IMG/VR virus record: IMGVR_UViG_3300038436_000099
Location: 1 to 29,304 of that record
Direction: 5' to 3' (one strand)
Length of the DNA: 29,304 nt
From: a virus
Every line of letters starts with the position of its first letter. Positions within the stretch are counted from its first letter, which is position 1. The position numbers and the translations under genes were made by a program. Of this stretch, positions 22,041 through 29,164 are shown piece by piece. The notes under the pieces are model-generated. The model saw only the letters and a program-made list of their open reading frames with translations. It did not search any database and was not told the origin of the DNA.

Positions 22041-22828
22041 TGATAGAACATTTATCTTATTCCAGCATTTCTGCTTTTCTTGATTGCCCAGAAATCTGGC
22101 GGCGTAAATATCTGGCCAAAGAACCCACCATGACCAGCCCGGCGTTGGTGTTTGGCTCCGCATTCCATGGCACCCTGGAAAAGATTGTAGTTGACCGCCA
22201 GCTTAAGATTCTGGATGTGTGGTCAGAACAATGGACAAAAGCTCTTGAAGGCCAAAATGTTTTCTGGGGTACCGATACACCCGAAGGAATTTGTAACGAA
22301 GGAATTCGCCTGTTTTCCCATGACTCAGTATTGAGGGCGGTTGCGCAAATCAAGCCGGCAGCCGATGAAAACGGTGCGAAGATTGAACGGCGGGTTGAAC
22401 TGCGTGTGCCAGGTGTGCCGGTGCCAGTGATTGGTTACATTGATATCACTCTTGAAGATGGCACTCCGGCCGATTTCAAGACCAGCTCAAAATCATGGAG
22501 CGATGCAAAAGCTTCTGATTCCTTGCAAAGCCTGTTTTATCTGGCCGCGCTGAATCAGGCCGGCGAGAAGATCAACTGGAAATTTCAACATATCGTTTTC
22601 GTAAAGAGCAAAAAACCCAAAGTGCAATTCCTTGAGCACTCGCACACCCCCGGTGAACTGTTTTTCCTGTTTGACCTGATTGGCCGTGTGTGGAAGTCCA
22701 TTGAAACCGGCGTGTTTCCTCTGAACCCTACTGGGTGGAAATGCAGCCCTTCATACTGCGATTTTTGGCAGAACTGCCGGGGAAAATTTATTTATGGAGG
22801 GAATCATCATGGCAACCATTACGGCTGA
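22040..22828 (+). CDS. Cas4/RecB-like PD-(D/E)XK exonuclease with Fe-S cysteines
   Basis: 262 residues. LSYSSISAFLDCPEIWRRKY opens a RecB-type fold; VIGYIDITLEDGTPADFKT supplies Asp135, Asp145 and Lys147 of the PD-(D/E)XK site; SLQSLFYLAALNQ is the following QXXXY-type helix. Cys16 plus Cys235, Cys240 and Cys246 near the end form the four-cysteine pattern of Cas4/AddB Fe-S clusters. It would resect DNA ends for RecT. An inverted dispersed-repeat copy (22324-22340) encodes DSVLRA. Overlaps the next gene by 20 bases. Confidence 0.85.
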   Translation: MIEHLSYSSISAFLDCPEIWRRKYLAKEPTMTSPALVFGSAFHGTLEKIVVDRQLKILDVWSEQWTKALEGQNVFWGTDTPEGICNEGIRLFSHDSVLRAVAQIKPAADENGAKIERRVELRVPGVPVPVIGYIDITLEDGTPADFKTSSKSWSDAKASDSLQSLFYLAALNQAGEKINWKFQHIVFVKSKKPKVQFLEHSHTPGELFFLFDLIGRVWKSIETGVFPLNPTGWKCSPSYCDFWQNCRGKFIYGGNHHGNHYG

Positions 22829-23627
22829 AAACGATATTTTAGTATTGAAGACTGATACATATAACTATCAGCTTCATCAGCAGATAAAAAACATTCCCAG
22901 CAATGAAAGAAAATGGGATGCCAACCGTAAGGTGTGGCTTGTGGATCCCAAACATGGCCGTAATCTGGTTGCCTGGGTTGGTGTGTTTATGGGGGAGAAT
23001 CTATCACTCCCCCAAACCAACACCACCATTACAAAACCTGTAACTCAAATTTTCCAGGTGAGATATATCGGCACATGTAAAACCCGCGATGATGCTTCAT
23101 CTTCAGCCTTTGGCCTGGTGGGGAATGATTGGTCTTTGATTTTCCCTGAAACGGTGCTCCGGGCTTGGTTTGATGTAGATCAAGAAGTAACCGAGATCCA
23201 AAATCTTTACCAGGTGCTTGGTGTGAAAAGATCGGCCAGTCAAGAAGACATCAAATCAGCTTTTCGCCGCATGGTCAAACAATGGCACCCCGATAAATGC
23301 CATGAACCAAACGCGCATGAAATGTTTATCCGCATTCAGGAAGCCCACTCCATACTGAGCGATGTAAATAAACGCGCCAGGTATGAAGCCGGTCTTGCAT
23401 TAGAAAAAGCGTATGAGAAACAACAAGCAAAAGTAAAAAACGTGGTTCAAATGGCTGGTTATCGTTCTCCATTACGCTGTGGTTACATCATGGTCGAAGG
23501 CTTTCAGAAGCTTGGCCGGTTTGAGGTCTCAAAAATCCTTGCCTGGGAAGACATTATTCAAAACGGAAAGACCCTGGTTGTATCGTGGCCAATGGGCGCG
23601 AAAGAACCAGTGGAGGCATGGGCATGA
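22809..23627 (+). CDS. HARP-like plus J-domain protein
   Basis: 272 residues from the ATG at 22809; the ATG at 22794 lies on the GGAGGG ribosome site. Residues ~8-50 (NYQLHQQIKNIPSNERKWDANRKVWLVDP) resemble a HARP domain, which binds branched or single-stranded DNA. Residues ~130-200 form a J domain with YQVLGVKRSASQEDIKSAF and HPD (160-162), which stimulates Hsp70; the dispersed repeat (23344-23360) encodes AHSILSD within its last helix. The tail is beta-rich. It may recruit host DnaK to the replication or recombination complex. Confidence 0.8.
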   Translation: MATITAENDILVLKTDTYNYQLHQQIKNIPSNERKWDANRKVWLVDPKHGRNLVAWVGVFMGENLSLPQTNTTITKPVTQIFQVRYIGTCKTRDDASSSAFGLVGNDWSLIFPETVLRAWFDVDQEVTEIQNLYQVLGVKRSASQEDIKSAFRRMVKQWHPDKCHEPNAHEMFIRIQEAHSILSDVNKRARYEAGLALEKAYEKQQAKVKNVVQMAGYRSPLRCGYIMVEGFQKLGRFEVSKILAWEDIIQNGKTLVVSWPMGAKEPVEAWA

Positions 23628-23836
23628 ACATTCAACTTGAAATCATCAAAGCTGCAAGAAGCAATGGCAACCCGGACATTCAACGGTTTGCAAAAACTTA
23701 TCTTGATTTACCGCTTTCCGAGAAGCGGAACATTAACCAATTTATTGAACGGATTTCATCCATCCAAAACTGTGGCGTGATTGGCGCCCTTGAAGTGGTT
23801 GGAAAAGTCGGTGAATACCTATCAGGAGGAAATTAA
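23624..23836 (+). CDS. Small hypothetical protein upstream of the Nop-like protein
   Basis: 70 residues from the ATG that overlaps the previous stop (ATGA), with GGAGG 7 bases upstream. Helical: LEIIKAARSNGNPDIQRFAK, LPLSEKRNINQFIERISS, GVIGALEVVGKVGEYL. The end is 1 base before the next start, and its last codons carry the AGGAGGA ribosome site of the Tas-like gene. It could be a regulator or partner of that gene, or only part of the replication operon. Confidence 0.6.
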   Translation: MNIQLEIIKAARSNGNPDIQRFAKTYLDLPLSEKRNINQFIERISSIQNCGVIGALEVVGKVGEYLSGGN

Positions 23837-23837
23837 T

Positions 23838-24542
23838 ATGGCAGACAATATGTTGCGTGTGTTGGTGGACTTACGTGATCGTACAATCCAGAAAAGCCGG
23901 ATTGCAATGGGGAACCGGTTGGCGGCTATCGAAAGCGGTCGGGATGAAGCAGACGATAAAACCGCTGCAATGATCGAAAAATGGTTACAGAAATTCGCAG
24001 AAATGGAACATCAGCTGGATGCAGATATCCGGCAAGCCACTGACAATTACCCAATCATTGATCACATGATTGCGGTCAAAGGCCTGGGCGAGATGTTGGC
24101 CGCAAAATTGATTGCTACGATTGATATTGAGCGTGCCGATTCTGTTTCCGCTCTTTGGCGCTATTGCGGGTATGCCGTGATTGATGGGGAGCGCGAACGC
24201 CCTAAAAAGGGTGAAAAGCTTCATTACAACAAAACTGCAAAGACGGTTTGTTATCTGATTGGATCTTCATTTCTCCGATCTGGTTCACCTTATCGAAAGG
24301 TTTACGACAATGCGAAGATTTATTACCAGGCTAACCGGCCAGAATGGACAAAAGCGCGGATCCACAATGCCAGCATGCGCAAAATGATCAAAGTCTTTCT
24401 ATCCCACCTTTGGGAGCGTTGGCGCACTCTGGAAGGGCTTCCCACTCGCGGTTTATATGTGAATGAGTATTTAGGGCATTCAACCTATTTTGAAGCAACA
24501 GAATTTGGTTGGGAACCTTTTACCATGCCAGTGGCAGCTTAG
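23838..24542 (+). CDS. Tas-like protein: Nop/IS110 C-terminal RNA-binding fold, no nuclease domain
   Basis: 234 residues, AGGAGGA 7 bases upstream. Residues 1-70 are a long helical arm (IEKWLQKFAEMEHQLDADI). Residues ~75-200 match the transposase IS116/IS110/IS902 C-terminal domain, related to the Nop domain of box C/D snoRNPs: AVKGLGEMLAAKLIATIDI (80-98), WRYCGYAVIDGERER (107-121), KGEKLHYNKTAKTVCYLIG, and RIHNASMRKMIKVFLSHLWERW. There is no DEDD/RuvC domain before it and no HNH, so it cannot be a complete IS110 recombinase. Directly after the stop lies the 36-nt-period array. Inference: it binds processed array RNAs as a nuclease-less TIGR-associated (Tas) protein. Confidence 0.75.
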   Translation: MADNMLRVLVDLRDRTIQKSRIAMGNRLAAIESGRDEADDKTAAMIEKWLQKFAEMEHQLDADIRQATDNYPIIDHMIAVKGLGEMLAAKLIATIDIERADSVSALWRYCGYAVIDGERERPKKGEKLHYNKTAKTVCYLIGSSFLRSGSPYRKVYDNAKIYYQANRPEWTKARIHNASMRKMIKVFLSHLWERWRTLEGLPTRGLYVNEYLGHSTYFEATEFGWEPFTMPVAA

Positions 24543-25290
24543 TTAACCATATCCCTGAGCGAGCCAATGAAAATTAGTGAACCAGGACAAGAAGCGAGCC
24601 ATTTGACACAAGGAAACCAGACAATCTATGCGAGTCAATACAAAGAGATGACCTAGATAGTAAAGCGAGTCAAGATCAGGAAGAAACCCTGCTTTATTAA
24701 GCGAGCCACGTTATGAGAAATGAATCAGATCACAAGAGCTAGCCAGCAGAAGTGATGCACCCGATTATTTGAAGCGAGCCAGGAAAAGTGATAAACCCAA
24801 TAATTTTAAGCGAGCCTTGCCATAGATGCAAACCAATAACAAAAAGTGAGTCGAGTAAGAAGATTGAACTACTACTAAAAAACGAACCTTGAAAATCGAG
24901 TAATCCTTTTTACGAAAGTGAGCCACAAATAGAAAAGAAACCCGAAACTGCCATGCGAACCATTATCTATTAGAGAACCTGGAAGGTTAAGTGAGTCAAA
25001 AGATGAATCGAACCTAAACAATTATACGAGCCATTTATAAGCAGAAACCCAAATCAATTGAGCTGTAATTACAAAGCTCCAATTTTACCAACCATTAACC
25101 TTTAGTGATCCATAGACAATTGAGTGAGTCGGAAATACAAGAGAACCGAGTTGAATAACGAGCCAAAAACCCCAATTAATCACCAACTGGCGAGTGAATC
25201 AAAGAGTTTAGTGACCCGCCTAATCGAATGAACCTAAAGTGCCGAGCAATCCAAAGTTAGTAAGTGAGTCGCTCTAATCGAGAGAACCAA
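24543..25290 (+). repeat. TIGR-like array: ~20 units of 36 nt with two alternating short repeats
   Basis: Core A (GAGCC, GAGTC or variants, usually preceded by RY) starts at 24561, 24596, 24632, 24667, 24703, 24740, 24776, 24812, 24848, 24884, 24920, 24957, 24993, 25028, 25126, 25160, 25196, 25230 and 25266. Core B (AAACC, GAACC or variants) lies between them at 24579, 24614, 24649, 24684, 24722, 24757, 24793, 24830, 24866, 24902, 24938, 24975, 25010, 25045, 25143, ~25180, 25212, 25248 and 25284; TAACC at 24544 starts the series. A-to-A is 34-37 bases, A-to-B 16-19. Spacers are A+T-rich and do not repeat. Order blurs at 25050-25125. No open frame or stem explains it. It matches tandem interspaced guide RNA arrays giving 36-nt dual-spacer RNAs. 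Confidence 0.8.
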
Positions 25291-25326
25291 TAATTTTAAA
25301 ACGTAATTAACACATCAGGAGGGATG

Positions 25327-25896
25327 ATGAAACAAAATAGTATTATTCCGGGCTCTTTGGGGGCCATTGCTAAACAAAGCGGTAAAACAATCGCTGAAAC
25401 TTTTGTTAATGCGGATGTGATCGTTCTTGTTGATGTTTCCGGTTCTATGGGCGATCACGATAGCCGAGGGGGACGTAGCCGCTATGATGTGGCCTGTGAA
25501 GAGCTGCAACAGCTGCAGCAGAATTTACCTGGGAAAATCGCGGTGGTTGGCTTCTCTGATTACCCTGAATTCTGCCCCAGCGGTATTCCGTTTATGCAAA
25601 ACGGTGGCACTTCAATGGATAAAGCATTGTCTTTCGTGAAAATTGCCGATGTGCCGGGCATGCGATTCATCCTGATATCAGATGGTGAACCGAGTAATGA
25701 ATCTGAAACCTTGCGAATTGCAGCCACATTCCAAAACAAAATCGATGTCATTTTTGTTGGACCGGAAGAACGGCCTTATGGACGTAATTTTCTCCACAAA
25801 TTGGCGGCTGCCACTGGTGGCCAGGCTATCACTGTTGACCGGGCAAAGGAACTCAATGCCGGAATCATGGGTTTGCTGGGTAGGGGCTCAGTATAA
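25327..25896 (+). CDS. von Willebrand factor A (VWA) domain protein
   Basis: 189 residues; AGGAGG at 25317-25322 favours the second of two adjacent ATGs (25327 rather than 25324). The MIDAS metal site is complete: DVSGS (36-40), Thr95 in GGTSMDKA, and Asp119 in LISDGEPS. The rest follows the VWA fold (KIAVVGFSDYP, IDVIFVGPEERPYG, LAAATGGQAITVD). VWA domains mediate metal-dependent protein contacts. It is the first gene after the array and lies on the same strand, so it may be co-transcribed with it, but a functional link is unproven. The stop codon lies in an inverted dispersed-repeat copy (25883-25905). Confidence 0.85.
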   Translation: MKQNSIIPGSLGAIAKQSGKTIAETFVNADVIVLVDVSGSMGDHDSRGGRSRYDVACEELQQLQQNLPGKIAVVGFSDYPEFCPSGIPFMQNGGTSMDKALSFVKIADVPGMRFILISDGEPSNESETLRIAATFQNKIDVIFVGPEERPYGRNFLHKLAAATGGQAITVDRAKELNAGIMGLLGRGSV

Positions 25897-25906
25897 GGGG
25901 GGCGGA

Positions 25907-26167
25907 ATGAAAAACTGTACTTTTTGTGAAAAGCCATTAGAGAAACCGATTGATGTTTACGGTCCAGAAGATATCCCGGCTTGTCAGACGTGTTTCTTGG
26001 CCGGAAAGCTAGAACAGATCAGGGAAGAACAAAGGTTAAATGCTGAAATGGAAGAAGAAGCAGCATTTCAAAAAGCGTTTATTGAAGAAATTGAATCAGA
26101 AGTATCAAGTTTGGAAAACAAGCTTGAAAAACAAAAAGCAGAATTATTGAAATTGAAGGGAGAGTAA
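25907..26167 (+). CDS. Zinc-finger / coiled-coil small protein
   Basis: 86 residues from the ATG preceded by GGGGGGCGGA. The first 35 residues hold CTFC and CQTC, a four-cysteine zinc knuckle (FCEKPLEKPIDVYGPEDIP between). The rest is a long acidic coiled coil (REEQRLNAEMEEEAAFQKAF, SSLENKLEKQKAELLKLKG). An adaptor-like architecture; function unknown. Confidence 0.7.
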   Translation: MKNCTFCEKPLEKPIDVYGPEDIPACQTCFLAGKLEQIREEQRLNAEMEEEAAFQKAFIEEIESEVSSLENKLEKQKAELLKLKGE

Positions 26168-26171
26168 CGAG

Positions 26172-26372
26172 ATGAAAAAAGATAGAAAAGATGCACGGTT
26201 TATTTTTCGTGTGGACAACGAAACAGCAACCAGGTTGAAAACATTAGCTGAAGAACAGAAAAAAACATTGTCCGAAATTATTAGGGAGCTTATTCAAAGC
26301 GCCCCTCTCCATACTGAGCCCAAGAAGCCAACTCCGAGACCGGAACCGTGCCCGCCACAGCCAACGATATAA
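26172..26372 (+). CDS. CopG/RHH-type small DNA-binding protein
   Basis: 66 residues. DARFIFRVDNETATRLKTLA followed by KKTLSEIIRELIQ is the strand-helix-helix of CopG-like ribbon-helix-helix proteins. The dispersed repeat (26302-26321) adds LHTEPKKPTPRPEP, a proline-rich tail, after the fold, so the copy extends the protein without damaging the domain. It probably regulates nearby genes. Confidence 0.7.
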   Translation: MKKDRKDARFIFRVDNETATRLKTLAEEQKKTLSEIIRELIQSAPLHTEPKKPTPRPEPCPPQPTI

Positions 26373-26377
26373 AACAG

Positions 26378-26441
26378 AAAACGCTCTCTCAAGGCCCAAT
26401 TCTGGCTCCCAAAAACCAGCGACACCTCGAGAAAGCGTTTC
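26378..26441 (+). ncRNA. Nested hairpin downstream of the RHH gene
   Basis: AAACGCT (26379-26385) pairs with AGCGTTT (26434-26440), TCTC with GAGA just inside, and an inner CTGG/CCAG hairpin (26402-26405/26415-26418). Only a weak T tract follows, so it may be a small RNA, an mRNA structure or a leaky terminator. Confidence 0.4.
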
Positions 26442-26489
26442 TAAAGACAGTTTATCTAATTTCAAATGAAAAATCAAGAGGTTTTAGTT

Positions 26490-26807
26490 ATGAAATTGAA
26501 AATCAATAAAGGATTCAAGCCGGTTTCTCCAGGCAAATTCATTAAGAATAATATACATGAATTTGATAGTTATAAATTGTGGCCATATTCAACGGTAATT
26601 GATTCAGGTCAACAAATTAATCTTCAAAGCCCAAAAGGGAATTGGGTGAATATTGATACCCGCAATAATCACACAGTTTGGGATGTGGTAATCAAAAATG
26701 AAGATAATGCGGTTGAAAAAATCAAAAAAATAGCTGCTATGTATGAAGAATACATTGGTAAAGAACTGACAGTGAATATTGAAGTGATCTATGAGGAAAG
26801 GAAATGA
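26490..26807 (+). CDS. Hypothetical protein
   Basis: 105 residues from the ATG at 26490 with GAGG 9 bases upstream; an ATG at 26466 lacks a site. Alternates strands and helices (KGFKPVSPGKFIKNNIHEFD, WVNIDTRNNHTVWDVVI, VEKIKKIAAMYEEYIGKEL). A+T-rich relative to its neighbours. No family recognised. The stop overlaps the next start. Confidence 0.5.
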   Translation: MKLKINKGFKPVSPGKFIKNNIHEFDSYKLWPYSTVIDSGQQINLQSPKGNWVNIDTRNNHTVWDVVIKNEDNAVEKIKKIAAMYEEYIGKELTVNIEVIYEERK

Positions 26808-27034
26808 ACGAGACAGAAGTAAAGTTAAAGTTGAAGTTTTCGATACACAAACTTTTTTTTTCTATCACTTGTGCTGATTGGAAAGACCCGTTTTGGTACT
26901 TTGAGGATGAAGTCGCAATATATTATCACTCGTTTGCTACTGGGTGGGTACACACAAAAGATGGAGTTGCCGGGATTCTATTTATTTTTGGACCACTGTA
27001 TTTTTTGGTCGCATGGTCACGGGAGGCAAAATGA
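26804..27034 (+). CDS. Small membrane-associated hypothetical protein
   Basis: 76 residues, coupled on both sides by ATGA overlaps. Aromatic-rich (FFSITCADWKDPFWYFEDEV) with a C-terminal hydrophobic segment GVAGILFIFGPLYFLVAW that could span a membrane once. Function unknown. Confidence 0.5.
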   Translation: MNETEVKLKLKFSIHKLFFSITCADWKDPFWYFEDEVAIYYHSFATGWVHTKDGVAGILFIFGPLYFLVAWSREAK

Positions 27035-27342
27035 GCGAAATTGAACTTTTGATCGAGGAATTATGTGCCAGCATGATGGAATACTGCACACACAAAGACA
27101 ATCCACATCAAGCTGAATTGCTGTGGAGCGCGTATGAGGAGAATAAAGCAAGACTCCGTGCACAGCTTGCTGAAATAATCAAACAACGGGATTCATTGGT
27201 AAAGCTGATCAAAGACAGCAAACTCGTTGATATTGTTAGTTGGCGAGGAAGGGTTGGGCTAACTGCTGGCCTGAATTCTTTCTGGAGTGACGACCTTGAT
27301 GATTCTGATTTTGATTGGCTGAAGGGATTGGAAAATGAGTGA
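27031..27342 (+). CDS. Hypothetical protein
   Basis: 103 residues from the ATGA overlap; GGGAGG 8 bases upstream. Helical first half (EIELLIEELCASMMEYC, ENKARLRAQLAEIIKQRDSL) then a short acidic end. No family recognised. Overlaps the following gene by 8 bases. Confidence 0.55.
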   Translation: MSEIELLIEELCASMMEYCTHKDNPHQAELLWSAYEENKARLRAQLAEIIKQRDSLVKLIKDSKLVDIVSWRGRVGLTAGLNSFWSDDLDDSDFDWLKGLENE

Positions 27343-27658
27343 GATTCCTGAAATCAACGGATACAAAATTACCGGATTGTATCTCATAGAACCTATGCGA
27401 GATGGTCAATACATCCCGGGTGAACCGTTTTATTCAACAGGCGTTGTGGTCGAGCCAGTGTATCAACCTGATGGTGACGTGTTATGGGCAATTCGCAAGC
27501 CCAACCAAAGCCCCGGCCAGTGTTTGAACAAAAAAGGGGAATGGGAAATTGAGCCGATGCCATCAAGCAGAACAAATGATTTTTATCGGCGCTGCCGGTT
27601 TGGATCCATCGAGGATGCTATGAGAGTTTGGGAAACTACCCAAAGAGCGGGGAGGTAA
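27335..27658 (+). CDS. Hypothetical protein
   Basis: 107 residues, overlapping the upstream gene. Beta-rich with a repeated P-x-x-P character (YKITGLYLIEPMRDGQYIPG, VVVEPVYQPDGDVLWAIRKP, EWEIEPMPSS). It resembles small phage proteins of unknown function that precede replication genes. Confidence 0.55.
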   Translation: MSEIPEINGYKITGLYLIEPMRDGQYIPGEPFYSTGVVVEPVYQPDGDVLWAIRKPNQSPGQCLNKKGEWEIEPMPSSRTNDFYRRCRFGSIEDAMRVWETTQRAGR

Positions 27659-27661
27659 GGA

Positions 27662-27874
27662 ATGCCTGATAACTTCACTCCTGAACAAATTGCAAACCAG
27701 CGAAAGATCATAGAGGAAGCTTACGAGAATCAATTCACCTATGATCTTTTTATCAAACAGGCTACAAAAAATTGGCCAAAAGCATTGGATGAAATTGAAA
27801 GACTTCGGGGTCTATTGGAAGAAGATAGCAGAATCATCCGCGCCCTTAACCGTCTATGTAAGGGGAAAGCATGA
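27662..27874 (+). CDS. Hypothetical protein
   Basis: 70 residues, 3 bases after the previous gene with GGGGAGG upstream. Helical (EQIANQRKIIEEAYENQFTY, DEIERLRGLLEEDSRIIRAL). No family recognised; likely part of the replication operon ending in the helicase. Confidence 0.55.
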   Translation: MPDNFTPEQIANQRKIIEEAYENQFTYDLFIKQATKNWPKALDEIERLRGLLEEDSRIIRALNRLCKGKA

Positions 27875-27892
27875 TCATTACAGGAAACCATT

Positions 27893-29164
27893 ATGGCTAA
27901 AAATCACAATACCTTTGCAGAACAGTATATAGCCTCCCATAAGGATGATACGATCTACGCTCATGGCCGGTGGTGGCGTTATGGTCCTGGTGTATGGGAA
28001 CCAATTCACGATCTTGTAATTGAGTTGGAAATCAAAGAACTGCTAAAACGGTTGAATGTCAACATGACGGCCAGCCTGGTCTATTCTGTAATCAGCCTGG
28101 TCAGGCCTGAACTTTTCATTCCTGATGATCAAATGGATGCTTACCCCAATTTGATCAATATGAAAAACGGCACCTACGATTTTGAGACCGGCGCCGGTCT
28201 CACTCACAACCCAAAGCACTATTTTACAAGCCAACTGCATTTTGCTTACGATTCCACTGCAGATGCACCCAATTGGTTCAAATACTTGGAATCAACGCTG
28301 ATACTAGATCCTAGAGACACAGGCGGCCAATTTATACCAGATCCTGAGCTGATTGATTTTGTCCAAGAAGCAGTAGGGTATAGCTTAACCAATGACAACC
28401 GCTTTCATATTACCTTCTGGTGCCTCGGCCGTGGTAGAAACGGTAAGGGTGTTTTATTCCATGTTTTGGAGCGTCTGGCCGGCAGCGCGGCAACCACATT
28501 GAATCTCAACCTTCTCAATAAAGAGCAGTACCAGCTTGCTAACCTGGTGGGAAAAAGAATCGCACTTTGTTCTGAAGCCAACAGCACGGATAATCTGGTA
28601 GAAGATGCAACGATAAAAAGTCTGATTGCCGGCGATACCATGACTGTGCGCATGATCCGGCGTGAACCGTTTGAGTTACGGCCAAGAATCAAGCTTTGGT
28701 GGTCGATGAACCGATTACCCAGCGTGGCAGATACCAGTGTTGGTTTTTGGTCTCGTATCAGGATTGTTCCATTCCACCGCATTTTTCAAGCGCATGAAAG
28801 AGACCTTGATCTAAAAGAAAAATTGGATGACGAATTGCCCGGAATTTTCAATTGGGCAATGCGCGGCCTGCAGCGGATGAATATCCAGGGAAGTTTTATC
28901 ATCCCAAAGCAAGTTATTAAATACACTGAAAATTACCGGCGCGAATCAAACACCGTTGAAATGTTCATTGATGATTGTTGTACTAAAGGTAGTGGATCAA
29001 CTTCCACAAGTTATCTTTACAGCACTTATAAAACCTGGTGTCTTGATAATGGGTACAAGGCCTTAAGTAATAAGAACCTAAAGCGGGAACTTGAGCTATT
29101 GGGGATTTATATGGTTCACAGGATGAATGGTAATGTTTACGATGGTATTAATATCAAGCCTTGA
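27893..29164 (+). CDS. SF3 (D5-like) replicative helicase
   Basis: 423 residues, AGGAAA upstream. The N-terminal ~160 residues are a D5_N-type region (AEQYIASHKDDTIYAHGRWW, LINMKNGTYDFETG). Superfamily 3 ATPase motifs follow: Walker A GRGRNGKGV (Lys185), Walker B-type KRIALCSEAN (~221-230), sensor WWSMNRLP (Asn273) and arginine-finger region FWSRIRIVPF (~285-294). It would unwind phage DNA at the origin. The N-terminal primase domain often fused to this family is missing, so a separate primase must be supplied. Last gene in the window. Confidence 0.85.
   Translation: MAKNHNTFAEQYIASHKDDTIYAHGRWWRYGPGVWEPIHDLVIELEIKELLKRLNVNMTASLVYSVISLVRPELFIPDDQMDAYPNLINMKNGTYDFETGAGLTHNPKHYFTSQLHFAYDSTADAPNWFKYLESTLILDPRDTGGQFIPDPELIDFVQEAVGYSLTNDNRFHITFWCLGRGRNGKGVLFHVLERLAGSAATTLNLNLLNKEQYQLANLVGKRIALCSEANSTDNLVEDATIKSLIAGDTMTVRMIRREPFELRPRIKLWWSMNRLPSVADTSVGFWSRIRIVPFHRIFQAHERDLDLKEKLDDELPGIFNWAMRGLQRMNIQGSFIIPKQVIKYTENYRRESNTVEMFIDDCCTKGSGSTSTSYLYSTYKTWCLDNGYKALSNKNLKRELELLGIYMVHRMNGNVYDGINIKP

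Noticed and set aside
22748-22760. Extra dispersed-repeat copy (CCCTTCATACTGCG)
   Set aside because: Only a partial match, and the bases encode conserved Cys-containing sequence of the exonuclease.
24543-25290. CRISPR array
   Set aside because: The repeats are only 5-7 bases, of two alternating kinds, and the spacing is 18/36 bases; CRISPR repeats are about 23-47 bases and identical. No Cas1/Cas2 is near.
23838-25290. Complete IS110 insertion element
   Set aside because: The DEDD catalytic N-terminal domain is missing and there is no second core site or flanking repeat; only the C-terminal RNA-binding part is present.
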